Positions 18,981 to 28,188 of a stretch of 64,000 nucleotides of DNA are shown here, in pieces (position 1 is the first letter of the stretch; the number at the start of each line of letters is the position of its first letter). Source of the DNA: Gracilimonas sp034520725 (lineage in GTDB: Bacteria; Bacteroidota; Rhodothermia; Balneolales; Balneolaceae). Below the pieces are notes generated by a model. It saw only the letters and a list, made by a program, of their open reading frames with translations, did no database searches and was not told where the DNA came from. The stretch is from NCBI GenBank assembly GCA_034520725.1, contig JAXHNH010000011.1, positions 558,001 to 622,000 of the forward strand, read 5' to 3'. The position numbers were made by a program, and so were the translations under genes.

Positions 18981-19472
18981 TTACAACTCATTACAGTCAT
19001 TTACCACTGTATCACCTTTTAAGAAAATGACCTCTTTATCGGATTTGGGTATTGAAATGAATTTATAGGGTCGGGTTATAGCCTGGGTTGTAAGACATCC
19101 ACTTCCCGGATGGCTTTCTACATAATGGACAAATAGTTGGTTTTCATTCGTCTGTAATTTTAAGTTATCAATTCCATATCCCCCGGATGACTTTGAATCA
19201 AGCATTAACAGAATCAGCTCACGTTCATCAAAATTTATTCCGGGTAATTCAGGAATAGGCTTCATACCCTGATGCACCATTTTCCATTCCATTTCAAAAA
19301 CCTCCTTCTCAGTGATCCTCTTAGTGATCTCACCCTTTTCAGGATAATTCGAGTAATACTCAGATTTGATTTCCTTTACATCATCCATAACTACTCCTTC
19401 GTATCCGGGAATCTGCGAACAAGCCAAACCCATTATTACGATCATCATTAATATCATTGCTAAGAATTTCAT
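18981..19472 (-). CDS. Small lipoprotein with PrcB-like C-terminal domain
   Basis: I prefer the ATG at 19472 over the upstream one at 19523, because it puts the hydrophobic signal (KFLAMILMMIVIMGLACSQ) at the very N-terminus, with Cys as the lipidation site; the -3 residue is Gly, which is loose. The C-terminal half reads SSGGYGIDNLKL...HPGSGCLTTQAITRPYKFISIPK, which matches the PrcB C-terminal domain seen in treponemal PrcB and other bacterial lipoproteins. That domain is linked to dentilisin-type protease complexes in Treponema; here no protease gene is adjacent, so the role is open. Confidence 0.75.
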   Translation of the reverse strand: MKFLAMILMMIVIMGLACSQIPGYEGVVMDDVKEIKSEYYSNYPEKGEITKRITEKEVFEMEWKMVHQGMKPIPELPGINFDERELILLMLDSKSSGGYGIDNLKLQTNENQLFVHYVESHPGSGCLTTQAITRPYKFISIPKSDKEVIFLKGDTVVNDCNEL

Positions 19473-19547
19473 GTAGCTTCTTTGCTTAAAACGCATTGGT
19501 AAATTTATTTGATCTGATCTCATCTACTGTCTCCACGCCATATAACC

Positions 19548-20207
19548 CTATATCTTTCTGATTATTGTAAGCCCATCCCTTACAGGTAATAACACTTGTT
19601 CAACCCTATCATCATTGTTTATCTTTTTATTGAATTGATCCATTGCTTCTGCTTTATGATCCGGAGGATCTAATACTGCTCCATCCCACAGAACATTATC
19701 AACCACTAACAACCCTCCGGACTTAAGTTTTTCCAATCCCCATTCATAGTAAAAAGAATAACTAACTTTATCGGCATCCAGAAAAATGAGATCAAAGTGC
19801 CCTTGTAAATACTTTATTAATTCCTGAGCATTTCCTTTCATCAGAGTGATCTTATTCTCAGTGTCAAACTTTCTAAAATGCCATTCCGCCAGCTCCTGAT
19901 ACTTCATATTCATTTCAATAGTGATGATCTGCCCATCATGAGGTAGAGCTTCAGCCATCATTATCGCCGAATAACCTGTAAATGTCCCTATTTCCAGAAT
20001 GCGCTTAGCGCCACTGATCTTGATAAGCATCTTAAGCATTTGACCCACTAAATTCCCACACAGCATGTCGATATATTCCAACTCACTGCTTGATGAGGCT
20101 ATGAGGTCTTTCACCCTCTCTGATTCAATTGTGGTCATTCTGAGTGAATATTCTTCTATCTGCTTGTCAGTTATTTGAACGATGGGCTTGTTTCTGTGCT
20201 TCTTCAT
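19548..20207 (-). CDS. Class I SAM-dependent O-methyltransferase (CCoAOMT-like)
   Basis: The 219-residue protein has the O-methyltransferase family 3 layout. SAM-binding motif I is RILEIGTFTGYSAIMMAEAL; then come IITIEMNMKYQ, FDLIFLDADK (the metal-ligand Asp region) and GGLLVVDNVLWDGAV. Such enzymes methylate catechol-type hydroxyls or related substrates in a Mg2+-dependent way; bacterial members have varied or unknown substrates. It is divergent from the acyltransferase gene, with only 49 bp between start codons, so the two share a compact promoter region. Confidence 0.9.
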   Translation of the reverse strand: MKKHRNKPIVQITDKQIEEYSLRMTTIESERVKDLIASSSSELEYIDMLCGNLVGQMLKMLIKISGAKRILEIGTFTGYSAIMMAEALPHDGQIITIEMNMKYQELAEWHFRKFDTENKITLMKGNAQELIKYLQGHFDLIFLDADKVSYSFYYEWGLEKLKSGGLLVVDNVLWDGAVLDPPDHKAEAMDQFNKKINNDDRVEQVLLPVRDGLTIIRKI

Positions 20208-20256
20208 GTTTGAAAGATAAGTAGCAACCCCCTATTATAACCAAAAAAAGATCGCT

Positions 20257-20922
20257 TTGAGTTTTATACCTGCCAACGAGTCCATATTCTATATTAGGTT
20301 TTTCAGCCTATACACAAAATGGAAGCTAAAAAGAACTTTTAAACAAGTTTGGGTTAAACAGAAATACACCCCTTCTGAAGATTCAAAAACGGTGTACTTC
20401 CTGAACCATAATTCCTGGTGGGATGGACTGATCCCGTTATACCTGAATGAGTTCTTCTTCAAACAAAATGCCCGGGCCATCATGGAGAATAAACAAATGA
20501 GAAAGCATTCCTTCTTCAGCAAGATCGGAGCTTTCTCGATAGACCTTGGCAATCCTAAAGCTTCTCTTAGATCTTTACGTTATGCAATTGAATCACTGGA
20601 GAGAGAAAATGCATGTCTCTTTATTTACCCCGAAGGGAAGATCACGCCCGCCTCAGGATCAACCCCGGATTTTAAAAATGGATTGAGCTGGCTGTATAAA
20701 AAAGCTAACGAAATTGACTTCGTTCCGATCGGTATTTACATGCATTCATACAGATCGGCAGAACCGGAGCTGTATTTATCAATAGGAAGTTCAGTTGTTC
20801 ATGATATTAAGTTGAACAACAATGAGTTAACAGAATTATTTGAGCATGATCTACAGCAAAATTTAGCTCAAATTCGATCAATAGCCGGCTTCTCTGATGA
20901 AGGCTTTGATTCCCAATTTTAG
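20257..20922 (+). CDS. PlsC-type acyltransferase, candidate carotenoid-glycoside acyltransferase (CruD-like)
   Basis: Starts at TTG 20257. The 221-residue protein carries the acyltransferase HxxxxD motif as NHNSWWDG and the acyl-acceptor block FIYPEGKITPASGS. It lacks an obvious long membrane anchor. By motif alone it could be a lysophospholipid acyltransferase. The neighbouring carotenoid 1,2-hydratase and CruC-like glycosyltransferase make a CruD-type role, esterifying the sugar of a carotenoid glycoside as in salinixanthin or chlorobactene pathways, a reasonable inference. The specific role is not visible in the sequence. Confidence 0.82.
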   Translation: MSFIPANESIFYIRFFSLYTKWKLKRTFKQVWVKQKYTPSEDSKTVYFLNHNSWWDGLIPLYLNEFFFKQNARAIMENKQMRKHSFFSKIGAFSIDLGNPKASLRSLRYAIESLERENACLFIYPEGKITPASGSTPDFKNGLSWLYKKANEIDFVPIGIYMHSYRSAEPELYLSIGSSVVHDIKLNNNELTELFEHDLQQNLAQIRSIAGFSDEGFDSQF

Positions 20923-20937
20923 CCTAAATTATTTAGG

Positions 20938-22005
20938 TTACCAGGTCCATGGATACATAAGGGGTGATTTCTGTACCCAATGAGCCTTGTCCTTAGTATA
21001 GTTGAGCCTCATATGCACGAGTGGCCAATAGAACTTATTATATACATTTTTAGGATATATATACTCTGAAATACCTTGCGCTGCATGTATTTGCCCTTTA
21101 TACTTAATTATTGAATCACCAATAAATCGCTGATAAAATGGGCCGTCATCAATTTTATCTCTTAAAATAATATTTACAGCTACTTGTGGTGATTTTAAGT
21201 CTATTTTTCGGGCAGATCTCAATCCGAACACATTTGATGCCTTGTAGTCCAATTCAGCTTCACTCAAATACTCTATTACCCTTTGATTTTCACTGTCGAT
21301 GAGCCACGCTTCGAACTGCCTGTTGTCATGCTTTTCCATCAGGTAATAGATGAGTGTGAAACCCCTAAAATGATATCTCCCCCAATACCAATCCTTGAAA
21401 CTTTCCTTCATAGGTTCATACCCAATGTTATGATCATGGTAACCTATTCCTTCTGAAATGATCTCTTCTTCCCCATCTTTTCCATTCAACCTCAGGTTTG
21501 TTTTAAACTGAAGACTCGGCAAGATCAGATTCCACAAATGTCTGTCTTTACTTTTAGATTCAAGAAGGGTCTTTTCCGGAAGTGGCCCACTACCTGAGAT
21601 CGATCCTTTCAGACTATGACCTGATGGAAGACTCTGATCCAATTTCATTTCGTAAGTAAATCTGTCTTTTTTCAGATCATATTGAAAGGAATTTTTTTCA
21701 ACTTTAAGGGATAATTGTTCCGGGTCCCATTTAAATGCTTTATCATCGTATTCCAGGAAACTATAATACACCGGCTTGCTGTTTCGATATAACGATACAC
21801 TGATTGCAGGATGTGACTTTATCTCTGCAGGTTCACTCTGAAGTTCTTTGATCTTTTTTGTTGAAAATGGATTTTCATGATAAAAGATGATCACAAATGA
21901 AAATTCACCATCATGACTTATTCCATCAAAATACCACCACTCGTACCCTTCTGGCGGTTTACCGTTATCCGGAGAAACTTGATCCAAGTCAGTAGTTATA
22001 TTCAT
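20938..22005 (-). CDS. crtC: Carotenoid 1,2-hydratase (CrtC-like)
   Basis: The 355-residue protein has the hallmark GYEWWYFDG near the N-terminus and the histidine-rich GYHDHNIGYEP motif followed by WYWGRYHF in the middle, both typical of CrtC carotenoid hydratases with a lipocalin-like fold. CrtC adds water across the terminal double bond of an acyclic carotenoid end, giving the tertiary hydroxyl that can be glycosylated. It is convergent with the acyltransferase (16 bp between stops) and divergent from the glycosyltransferase (56 bp between starts), a compact three-gene group. Confidence 0.85.
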   Translation of the reverse strand: MNITTDLDQVSPDNGKPPEGYEWWYFDGISHDGEFSFVIIFYHENPFSTKKIKELQSEPAEIKSHPAISVSLYRNSKPVYYSFLEYDDKAFKWDPEQLSLKVEKNSFQYDLKKDRFTYEMKLDQSLPSGHSLKGSISGSGPLPEKTLLESKSKDRHLWNLILPSLQFKTNLRLNGKDGEEEIISEGIGYHDHNIGYEPMKESFKDWYWGRYHFRGFTLIYYLMEKHDNRQFEAWLIDSENQRVIEYLSEAELDYKASNVFGLRSARKIDLKSPQVAVNIILRDKIDDGPFYQRFIGDSIIKYKGQIHAAQGISEYIYPKNVYNKFYWPLVHMRLNYTKDKAHWVQKSPLMYPWTW

Positions 22006-22061
22006 AATAAATTTTTCTGAGTCTAGGGCTCAATTTAAGATTCTGCCTGTTATATTCATCT

Positions 22062-23201
22062 ATGGACATTTTACTTATTGTCGCCGCATCTTATTTGCTT
22101 TACACAATCATCGTATTTGTACGCAACTTGTTTGAATTTCGTTCTCTCAAAGAATGCCCAAATAAAACAAATAAACAACCTTTGGTAAGTATTTGTATTC
22201 CGGCAAGAAATGAAGAACTGGTAATTGAACGATGCGTAAGCTCTGCATTACATCAGGATTATAAAAATTTTGAGGTATTGGTTCTTGACGACAACTCAAC
22301 CGATAATACACCGGATATTTTGAATGGTTTAAAATCCCGTAACTCGTCTATCAAAATTATCAAAGGCAAACCTAAACCCAACGATTGGCTTGGTAAGCCC
22401 TGGGCATGTCAGCAGCTAAGTGAACAAGCTGAGGGTGATATTCTCGTCTTTATTGATTCCGATGTTTGGCTGGAAGAACCTGCTATATCCAGATCTGTCA
22501 ACGCACTCAGTAATTCCGATACCATTACCGTTTGGCCAAAACAAGAGATCAAAACCTTCTGGGAGAAACTTATCATCCCAATGATCTACTATGGGTTATA
22601 CAGCCTGCTTCCGGCAAAATATGTTGAGGATAACCCAAAATGGGTTCCTAAGCCATTCAGAAATAAGGTCGGTGTACAGTTTGCTGCGGCCTGTGGGCAG
22701 TTTATCGGCTTTAACAGGTATGCCTACGATAGCATTGGTGGTCACTCAGCTGTAAAAGATCAGATCGTTGAAGACGTGGAGCTGGCTAAAGTAATAAAGA
22801 GACACGGTTTAAAAATAACCATGTATGACGGACTAGAAACGGTTAACTGCAGGATGTATCGGTCACACCATGAAATATTTGAAGGTTTGAGGAAGAATTT
22901 TTTTGTGGGTTTTGGAAGAAATACATTCCTCTTTCTGTTTATGTCAATTATGCAATTTATAGTATACGTTGCTCCGGTCTTCATTTTATTTTTAGGAGAA
23001 CCTCATCAGCGACTTTACGCTGCAATTATTCTAATTTTAATTCTAATTCAACGCTGGCTGCTTGACCTGAAATTCAAATGGAACCCGATTATCAGTGTTT
23101 TGCAGCCACTCACCATCCTTTGGTTTGAAGTTCTTGGCATTCGATGCCTTTGGGATCTTTACACCGGCAAAAAGGCACAGTGGAAAGGCCGTGAAGTTTG
23201 A
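22062..23201 (+). CDS. Family 2 glycosyltransferase, CruC/CrtQ-like
   Basis: The 379-residue protein has an N-terminal membrane anchor, then the GT-A core: SICIPARNEELVIERCV, VLVLDDNSTDNTPDI and the DxD-type FIDSDVWL. The block KPNDWLGKPWACQQLSEQA is shared by CruC/CrtQ carotenoid glycosyltransferases and the HpnB-like family. Two or three C-terminal membrane segments follow. Next to a carotenoid hydratase and an acyltransferase it most likely transfers a sugar to a hydroxylated carotenoid end; HpnB-like hopanoid function is the alternative. Confidence 0.82.
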   Translation: MDILLIVAASYLLYTIIVFVRNLFEFRSLKECPNKTNKQPLVSICIPARNEELVIERCVSSALHQDYKNFEVLVLDDNSTDNTPDILNGLKSRNSSIKIIKGKPKPNDWLGKPWACQQLSEQAEGDILVFIDSDVWLEEPAISRSVNALSNSDTITVWPKQEIKTFWEKLIIPMIYYGLYSLLPAKYVEDNPKWVPKPFRNKVGVQFAAACGQFIGFNRYAYDSIGGHSAVKDQIVEDVELAKVIKRHGLKITMYDGLETVNCRMYRSHHEIFEGLRKNFFVGFGRNTFLFLFMSIMQFIVYVAPVFILFLGEPHQRLYAAIILILILIQRWLLDLKFKWNPIISVLQPLTILWFEVLGIRCLWDLYTGKKAQWKGREV

Positions 23202-23270
23202 TGTGAAATTCATCTTGCCTTCACGAAGAATCGTTTTCTTTTTAACAGATACATAGACATATTCAGGCAT

Positions 23271-24188
23271 ATGAAAGCATTGATCGAGAAATACCTGAAA
23301 TACCTTTCCGTAGAACGAAATGCTTCAGAACATACTATTACTTCATACAGAAATGATCTGGAAACTTTTCTCAATTTCACAGCTGAGGTTGAGGACAACG
23401 ATCCAGAAGAGGTCGATCTTTCAACGGTCACAAGATTATCCATCAGGCTTTGGCTGGGTGATCTTTCAGAAAAGGGAATGGCTAAATCTACCATAGCCAG
23501 GAAAGTGGCGGCACTTCGCTCCTTTTTCAAGTACTGTTTCAAACGCGGCCATATTGACAAAAATCCGGCTCACTTCTTGGTAGTCCCAAAAAAAGATAAG
23601 AGCCTGCCCAAAACTGCAACCGTAGAAGATATTGAACGCTTGATGGATGCAGTAAACACTGAAACCACACGTGGACTGCAGAATCGTGCCATACTTGAAT
23701 TATTTTATGGTACCGGAATGCGTCTTAGTGAGTTAACCGGTTTAAACCTGACTGATATCGACCTCAAACAAAAACAGGTAACTGTAAAAGGTAAGGGCAA
23801 TAAACAGCGAATTATTCCATTAGGAAATACAGTATCCAAAGTTTTAAACGAATTTATCGAGAAAAGACCGGAACTGTATGGTGACAGAACTGATGCGGAT
23901 GCAAAAAAAGCTCTTTTTATTGCAGCAAGCGGACAACGCATCTATGACAGGGCTGTTGGACTTATCGTTGAAAAGTATTTTAAAATGACCAGTGAGGTCA
24001 CACAGAAAAGTCCACACGTATTGCGGCATAGTTTTGCAACCCATATGTTAGACAATGGTGCAGACATACGGATCATTAAAGAGTTTCTTGGGCATGCTAA
24101 TCTTGCTGCCACGCAGGTATACACACATACAAGTATCGACAGACTTAAAAATGTGTATGAACAAGCCCATCCAAGAGCAAAAACATAA
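23271..24188 (+). CDS. xerC: Tyrosine recombinase XerC
   Basis: The 305-residue protein has an N-terminal SAM-like DNA-binding domain (YLSVERNASEHTITSYRNDL) and the catalytic residues of tyrosine recombinases: Arg in YGTGMRLSEL, Lys near TVKGKGNKQR, the HVLRHSFATH block, LGHANLAATQVYTH with the nucleophilic Tyr. The terminal LKNVYEQAHPRA is closer to XerC than XerD. It should resolve chromosome dimers at dif with XerD. It lies 37 bp upstream of raiA, so it is probably part of the same transcription unit. Confidence 0.93.
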   Translation: MKALIEKYLKYLSVERNASEHTITSYRNDLETFLNFTAEVEDNDPEEVDLSTVTRLSIRLWLGDLSEKGMAKSTIARKVAALRSFFKYCFKRGHIDKNPAHFLVVPKKDKSLPKTATVEDIERLMDAVNTETTRGLQNRAILELFYGTGMRLSELTGLNLTDIDLKQKQVTVKGKGNKQRIIPLGNTVSKVLNEFIEKRPELYGDRTDADAKKALFIAASGQRIYDRAVGLIVEKYFKMTSEVTQKSPHVLRHSFATHMLDNGADIRIIKEFLGHANLAATQVYTHTSIDRLKNVYEQAHPRAKT

Positions 24189-24213
24189 TTAAAATTAAAT
24201 ATTACTATAATTT

Positions 24214-24218
24214 AGGAG
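24214..24218 (+). promoter_or_regulatory. Shine-Dalgarno site of raiA
   Basis: AGGAG lies 7 bases upstream of the raiA ATG at 24226. Clear SD sites are rare in this window, so this one stands out and supports the start. Confidence 0.7.
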
Positions 24219-24225
24219 TAGAATA

Positions 24226-24525
24226 ATGAAAACTACATTCACAGCACGCCATTTTGAAGCAAGCACAGACCTTCAGCAGTACTGCATAGACAGTGTTGAA
24301 AAATTAGAACAATTTTATGACCGTATAGTAATGTGTGATATCGTTTTACAGCCTTCTCAATCAGATGAAAATCCACATCAAGCCGAATTAATTGTTAAGG
24401 TACCTCGCAAGGTTCTAACTGCTAAAGAAACAGGAAAATCCTACGAACAGGCCATTCATAACGCTATTGAAACTGTCAGTCGTCAGCTGAAGAAGTACAA
24501 AGACAAAATGCACGCTAATCAATAA
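24226..24525 (+). CDS. raiA: Ribosome hibernation factor RaiA/short HPF
   Basis: The 99-residue protein is the short HPF/RaiA type: FTARHFEASTDLQQYCIDSV at the start, then EKLEQFYDRIVMCDIVL, and a basic terminal helix VSRQLKKYKDKMHA. It binds the small ribosomal subunit and blocks translation when cells stop growing. It lacks the C-terminal dimerisation domain of long HPF. A good Shine-Dalgarno site precedes it; the hprK gene starts 9 bp after it, so xerC-raiA-hprK look like one operon. Confidence 0.93.
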   Translation: MKTTFTARHFEASTDLQQYCIDSVEKLEQFYDRIVMCDIVLQPSQSDENPHQAELIVKVPRKVLTAKETGKSYEQAIHNAIETVSRQLKKYKDKMHANQ

Positions 24526-24534
24526 TCGCTAAAT

Positions 24535-25566
24535 ATGCCTTTTAAACCTCAGGACCCGATCCCCCGAAAGGATAAAATTTCGGTGGACTATTTAGTTGAA
24601 AAACTAAGAGAACGAGTTAACATCAAAATCGAATCTTGTGCTGCTGAAGATTGCAGTACAGATAAATTCGTTACTGAAGCAGATCTACACCGGCCGGGAT
24701 TGGCCCTTGCAGGTTACATTGAACTTTTCACCTATCAGCGTATACAAATCATTGGGAATACAGAAACTCAGTTTCTGGGCCATATGGGAAGCGATAAACA
24801 GATCGAGGCTTTCCGGAATCTTACTCAGTTCGATATGCCCGTCATTTTCTTGACTGATAACAATGAACTTCCTCAACCATTATTAAATGAAGCTAAGGAA
24901 GCCGGAATACCGGTTTACTCTACCCCACTTGAAACCACTCGATTCATGTATCTGCTTCGCGATTTCATGGAAGATCAGTTTGCCATTCAAACGATGGTTC
25001 ACGGATCCATGATGGATGTATATGGAATTGGAATTCTCGTTGCCGGTAGATCCGGAATCGGAAAAAGTGAAGTAGCGCTTGATCTCGTTGAACGTGGTCA
25101 CCGCTTGGTAGCAGATGATGTGGTTATGTTAACTAAGAAAAATAATGTATTGATGTCCTCAGCCACTGAAATGAGTAAGCATTTCATGGAAATCAGAGGG
25201 CTCGGCATTGTAGATGTGATGTCTATGTTTGGGATCCGGTCGATACGATATCAGAAGCGATTGGAAGTTGTGCTTGAGCTAACTTTGTGGGATGAAGCAC
25301 GGGAAGTTGAGCGAACAGGATTGAACCACGACTCAATTAGTGTATTGGATCTGGATATCCCTCTCATTCATCTACCCATCACCCCTGGAAAGAACATTAC
25401 TGTGATCGCTGAAGTGATCGCCATGAACTATTTGCTCAAACATTACGGATATGACCCAGCCAAGGCTTTTCAAGAGCGGATCAAAACCAGTATTGGTGAG
25501 AAAGGCAAAGGCGGTGATATGACCCCAAAAAGAGCTATTGAATATTTCGAAGGAGATATTGAATAA
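24535..25566 (+). CDS. hprK: HPr kinase/phosphorylase
   Basis: The 343-residue protein has an N-terminal regulatory domain and a kinase domain with the Walker A loop AGRSGIGKSEVALDL, the catalytic RLVADDVV and the HprK signature MEIRGLGIVDV. The enzyme phosphorylates HPr at its regulatory serine and removes that phosphate. It is encoded 9 bp after raiA. In organisms lacking a sugar PTS the target may still be an HPr-like protein in nitrogen or carbon regulation. No HPr gene is in the window. Confidence 0.95.
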   Translation: MPFKPQDPIPRKDKISVDYLVEKLRERVNIKIESCAAEDCSTDKFVTEADLHRPGLALAGYIELFTYQRIQIIGNTETQFLGHMGSDKQIEAFRNLTQFDMPVIFLTDNNELPQPLLNEAKEAGIPVYSTPLETTRFMYLLRDFMEDQFAIQTMVHGSMMDVYGIGILVAGRSGIGKSEVALDLVERGHRLVADDVVMLTKKNNVLMSSATEMSKHFMEIRGLGIVDVMSMFGIRSIRYQKRLEVVLELTLWDEAREVERTGLNHDSISVLDLDIPLIHLPITPGKNITVIAEVIAMNYLLKHYGYDPAKAFQERIKTSIGEKGKGGDMTPKRAIEYFEGDIE

Positions 25567-25598
25567 ATATACTGTAACATTAGAGTTAGTCGCTACTC

Positions 25599-25630
25599 TT
25601 TGATAAGGACCAGTGAGCTCTGTATCTTTA
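25599..25630 (+). promoter_or_regulatory. Candidate Bacteroidota-type promoter for the M23 peptidase gene
   Basis: TTTG (25599-25602), a 20-bp spacer and TATCTTTA (25623-25630) fit the Bacteroidota consensus TTTG-N19-TAnnTTTG closely, 25 bp before the ATG at 25656. Confidence 0.45.
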
Positions 25631-25655
25631 GCATGTTTTGTAACAAGGATAATAA

Positions 25656-26632
25656 ATGTCTCTAAAAAATCATTATTACTACGATGAAGCCAAGTGTGAG
25701 TTTGTACCTATTACGTACAAACGAACTGAGCAGGTGATCTATAATCTTTCTATTTGGATCTTGTCCGGTGTTATACTGACTGGTATTGGCATCATCCTCC
25801 TGTCCAATTACATCGGAACCCCTGCTGAACTCGCTCTTAAAGCTGAAAATGAAGTACTATACGAGCAGCTGAAGTCGACTCGTACCTCTATTGTAGACCT
25901 GGACAGTCAGCTGAGTGAGATCGCCCAAAAAGACAATGAGATGTACCGTTCTGTTTTGGGAATGGAAAAGATCTCCTATGAAGAGCGACAAGCCGGTATT
26001 GGTGGTTCAGACCCTTACGAAGACTTTGATGTATTCTCAGAATCTACATCTGAACTGCTTAAATGGACAGCTTCCAAGGTGGATAACTTGGAAAGACGTA
26101 TAAGTATTCAGCAACTGAGTTTTGAGCAGATCAAGAACCAGTACAATGTGAATAAAGAAAAGATGAGCAATATTCCTGCCATCAAGCCAACGACAGGGAT
26201 CTTACTCAGTGGTTTCGGAATGCGTAATCACCCAATTTTAGGCTATCCTCGACCCACACAACGGACTCGATTTCAGGGCCGATGTCGGTGATCCTGTATT
26301 GACAACCGGTGATGGTGTTATCCGGTTTGCAGGTAAGAAAAGCACGCTCGGCAATGTTGTGGTTGTTGACCATGGCTTTGGTTTTGAAACCATGTATGCC
26401 CACCTATCAGGCTTTGCCGAAGGTATCCGCTCAGGTGTTGAGGTAAAACGCGGACAACAAATTGCTATGGCTGGAGACTCAGGACTTATCTGAAGGACCA
26501 CATCTCCACTACGAAGTTCACTACAACAGACGTCCCGTCGATCCTATCTACTACCTGTTTGCAGACACCTCACCTGAAGAATATGCTATGTTCAAAGAGA
26601 TAGCAGAGACCAATCAGAATTCAATGGACTAG
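25656..26632 (+). CDS. M23 family (LytM-like) cell-wall peptidase, two frame changes
   Basis: The protein has an N-terminal membrane anchor (residues about 28-50), a coiled coil (AENEVLYEQLKSTR onward) and a peptidase domain: GFGMRNHPILG with the first zinc His, HNGLDFRADVGDP with the Asp, and EGPHLHYEVHYN with the catalytic HxH. The three blocks lie in three successive frames, with changes near 26256 and 26488. Each is equivalent to one extra base, after which the protein ends at the TAG 26630-26632 with about 325 residues. It should cut peptidoglycan cross-bridges or regulate amidases at the inner-membrane outer face. Confidence 0.88.
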
Positions 26633-26661
26633 AACCCGATCCACGTAACAACTTTGACGAC

Positions 26662-26695
26662 AAAGCCCGACCACATTGGTTTCGGGCTTTTTTTG
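26662..26695 (+). terminator. Rho-independent terminator after the M23 gene
   Basis: AAAGCCCGA (26662-26670) pairs with TCGGGCTTT (26682-26690) across an 11-nt loop and runs into TTTTT, 30 bp after the stop codon. Confidence 0.92.
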
Positions 26696-26754
26696 TGGAT
26701 TTGAATATATCTTTTCACTTTATTGGAGAGATTTTAAAACTAAATATATTTTAT

Positions 26755-28128
26755 ATGAAGCGTCTTCAACTCACCCTTTTCCTATGCTTTTTGAGCTTCT
26801 TTGCTATTCAGGCTCAGGATGTTCTCTCAACCGTCAAACAACCAAAATATCGATGTCCTGGTTGAAGATGCAGTATCAGGCAACACTTGCCTGGGACAGG
26901 TTAAGCTATATGGCAGATACTTTCGGTCCAAGGTTCAGTGGTTCGCAAAATCTGGAGGATGCATCTGGACTGGATCCTTGAGGAAATGCATAAAGATGGG
27001 TTTGATAAAATATGGGCACAGCCTGTTATGGTACCTCATTGGGTACGAGGTGAAGAAAGTGCCACACTTGTTTCACCACGTAAACAAGATCTGCCAATGC
27101 TTGGTTTAGGAGGAAGTGTAGCTACTCCTGAAGGCGGCATCACAGCTGAGGTTATCGTTGTAAAAAGTTTTGAGGAACTTGAAAGTATAAAGGATGAAGT
27201 AAAGGGAAAGATCGTGTTATATAACGCTGAATTTACCTCCTACGGCCGTACCGTTCAGTATCGCATGAACGGGGCTATTGAAGCTGCAAAGCTTGGTGCA
27301 GTGGCAAGTATCATTCGCTCAGTGGGGCCTTTTTCCATGCAAACACCTCATACCGGCACTATGAACTATGAAGATGGTATTAAAAAGATCCCGCATGCTG
27401 CAATCACTGTAGAAGACGCGATGATGATCCAGAGAATATATGACCGGGGCGCCAAAATCAAAATTCATCTTGAAATGAATGCCAAAACACTTCCGGATTT
27501 CGAATCCCGTAATGTCATCGCTGAAATAAAAGGCTCTGAATTTCCTGATGAGATCATAGTTCTTGGAGGACACATCGATTCTTGGGATGTTGGTCAAGGT
27601 GTGATGGATGATGGCGGTGGAAGTCTTGCCGCATGGGAGGCCGTTCGATTGATGATCAAGAATGGTATTCGACCCAAACGTACAGTACGCGTTGTGCTTT
27701 GGGCCAATGAAGAAAACGGACTGAGGGGTGCCACTGAATATCACCGATGGGTTAAGGAAGAAGAAAATACTCTTGATAACCACATATTAGCAATGGAATC
27801 AGATGCCGGGGTGTTTGATCCCATAGGATTCGGTTTTACAGGCAGCGACCGTGGATTTAAAATATTAACTGAGATCGGTAAGACCCTCCAACCAATTGAA
27901 TCAGGAAAAATAACAAGAGGCGGTGGCGGTGCTGATATTGGTCCACTGATGAATGACGGTGTGCCCGGCATGGGATTGGTTGTAGATGGAGAGAAATACT
28001 TCTGGTATCATCACACAGCAGCTGATACCATGGACAAACTAGACAAAGATGACTTTAATGAATGTGTAGCTACCATGGCTGCATTTGCATATGCGGTGGC
28101 TGACATTGAAGAAAGACTACCCAGATAA
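26755..28128 (+). CDS. M28 family metallopeptidase with PA domain, three frame changes at the 5' end
   Basis: The ATG at 26755 opens a Sec signal (KRLQLTLFLCFLSFFAIQAQ). The mature part is readable only across frames: a first change near 26820, then NIDVLVEDAVSGNT, another near 26885 (AWDRLSYMADTFGPRFSGSQ), and a third near 26965, after which the frame is open to 28128. Each is equivalent to one extra base. Zinc ligands of M28 aminopeptidases are clear: GGHIDSWDVG, MDDGGG, ANEENGLRG, MESDAGVF and YHHTAADT. A PA domain (KSFEELESIKDEVKGKIVLY onward) lies before the catalytic part. It is probably a secreted aminopeptidase or carboxypeptidase Q-like enzyme. Confidence 0.87.
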
Positions 28129-28153
28129 TCAGGATCAATTTCTTAATGGTTTA

Positions 28154-28188
28154 AACCCCGGTTTGATCTACAGGTCGGGGTTATTTTT
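28154..28188 (+). terminator. Terminator after the M28 gene, overlapping the 3' end of trmH
   Basis: AACCCCG (28154-28160) pairs with CGGGGTT (28176-28182), 15-nt loop, followed by ATTTTT. The convergent trmH stop codon (28168-28170) lies in the loop. Confidence 0.75.

Noticed and set aside
26720..27110. Two separate small genes in the 26.7-27.1 kb frames
   Set aside because: The frames are consecutive pieces of one M28 peptidase N-terminus joined by +1 changes.
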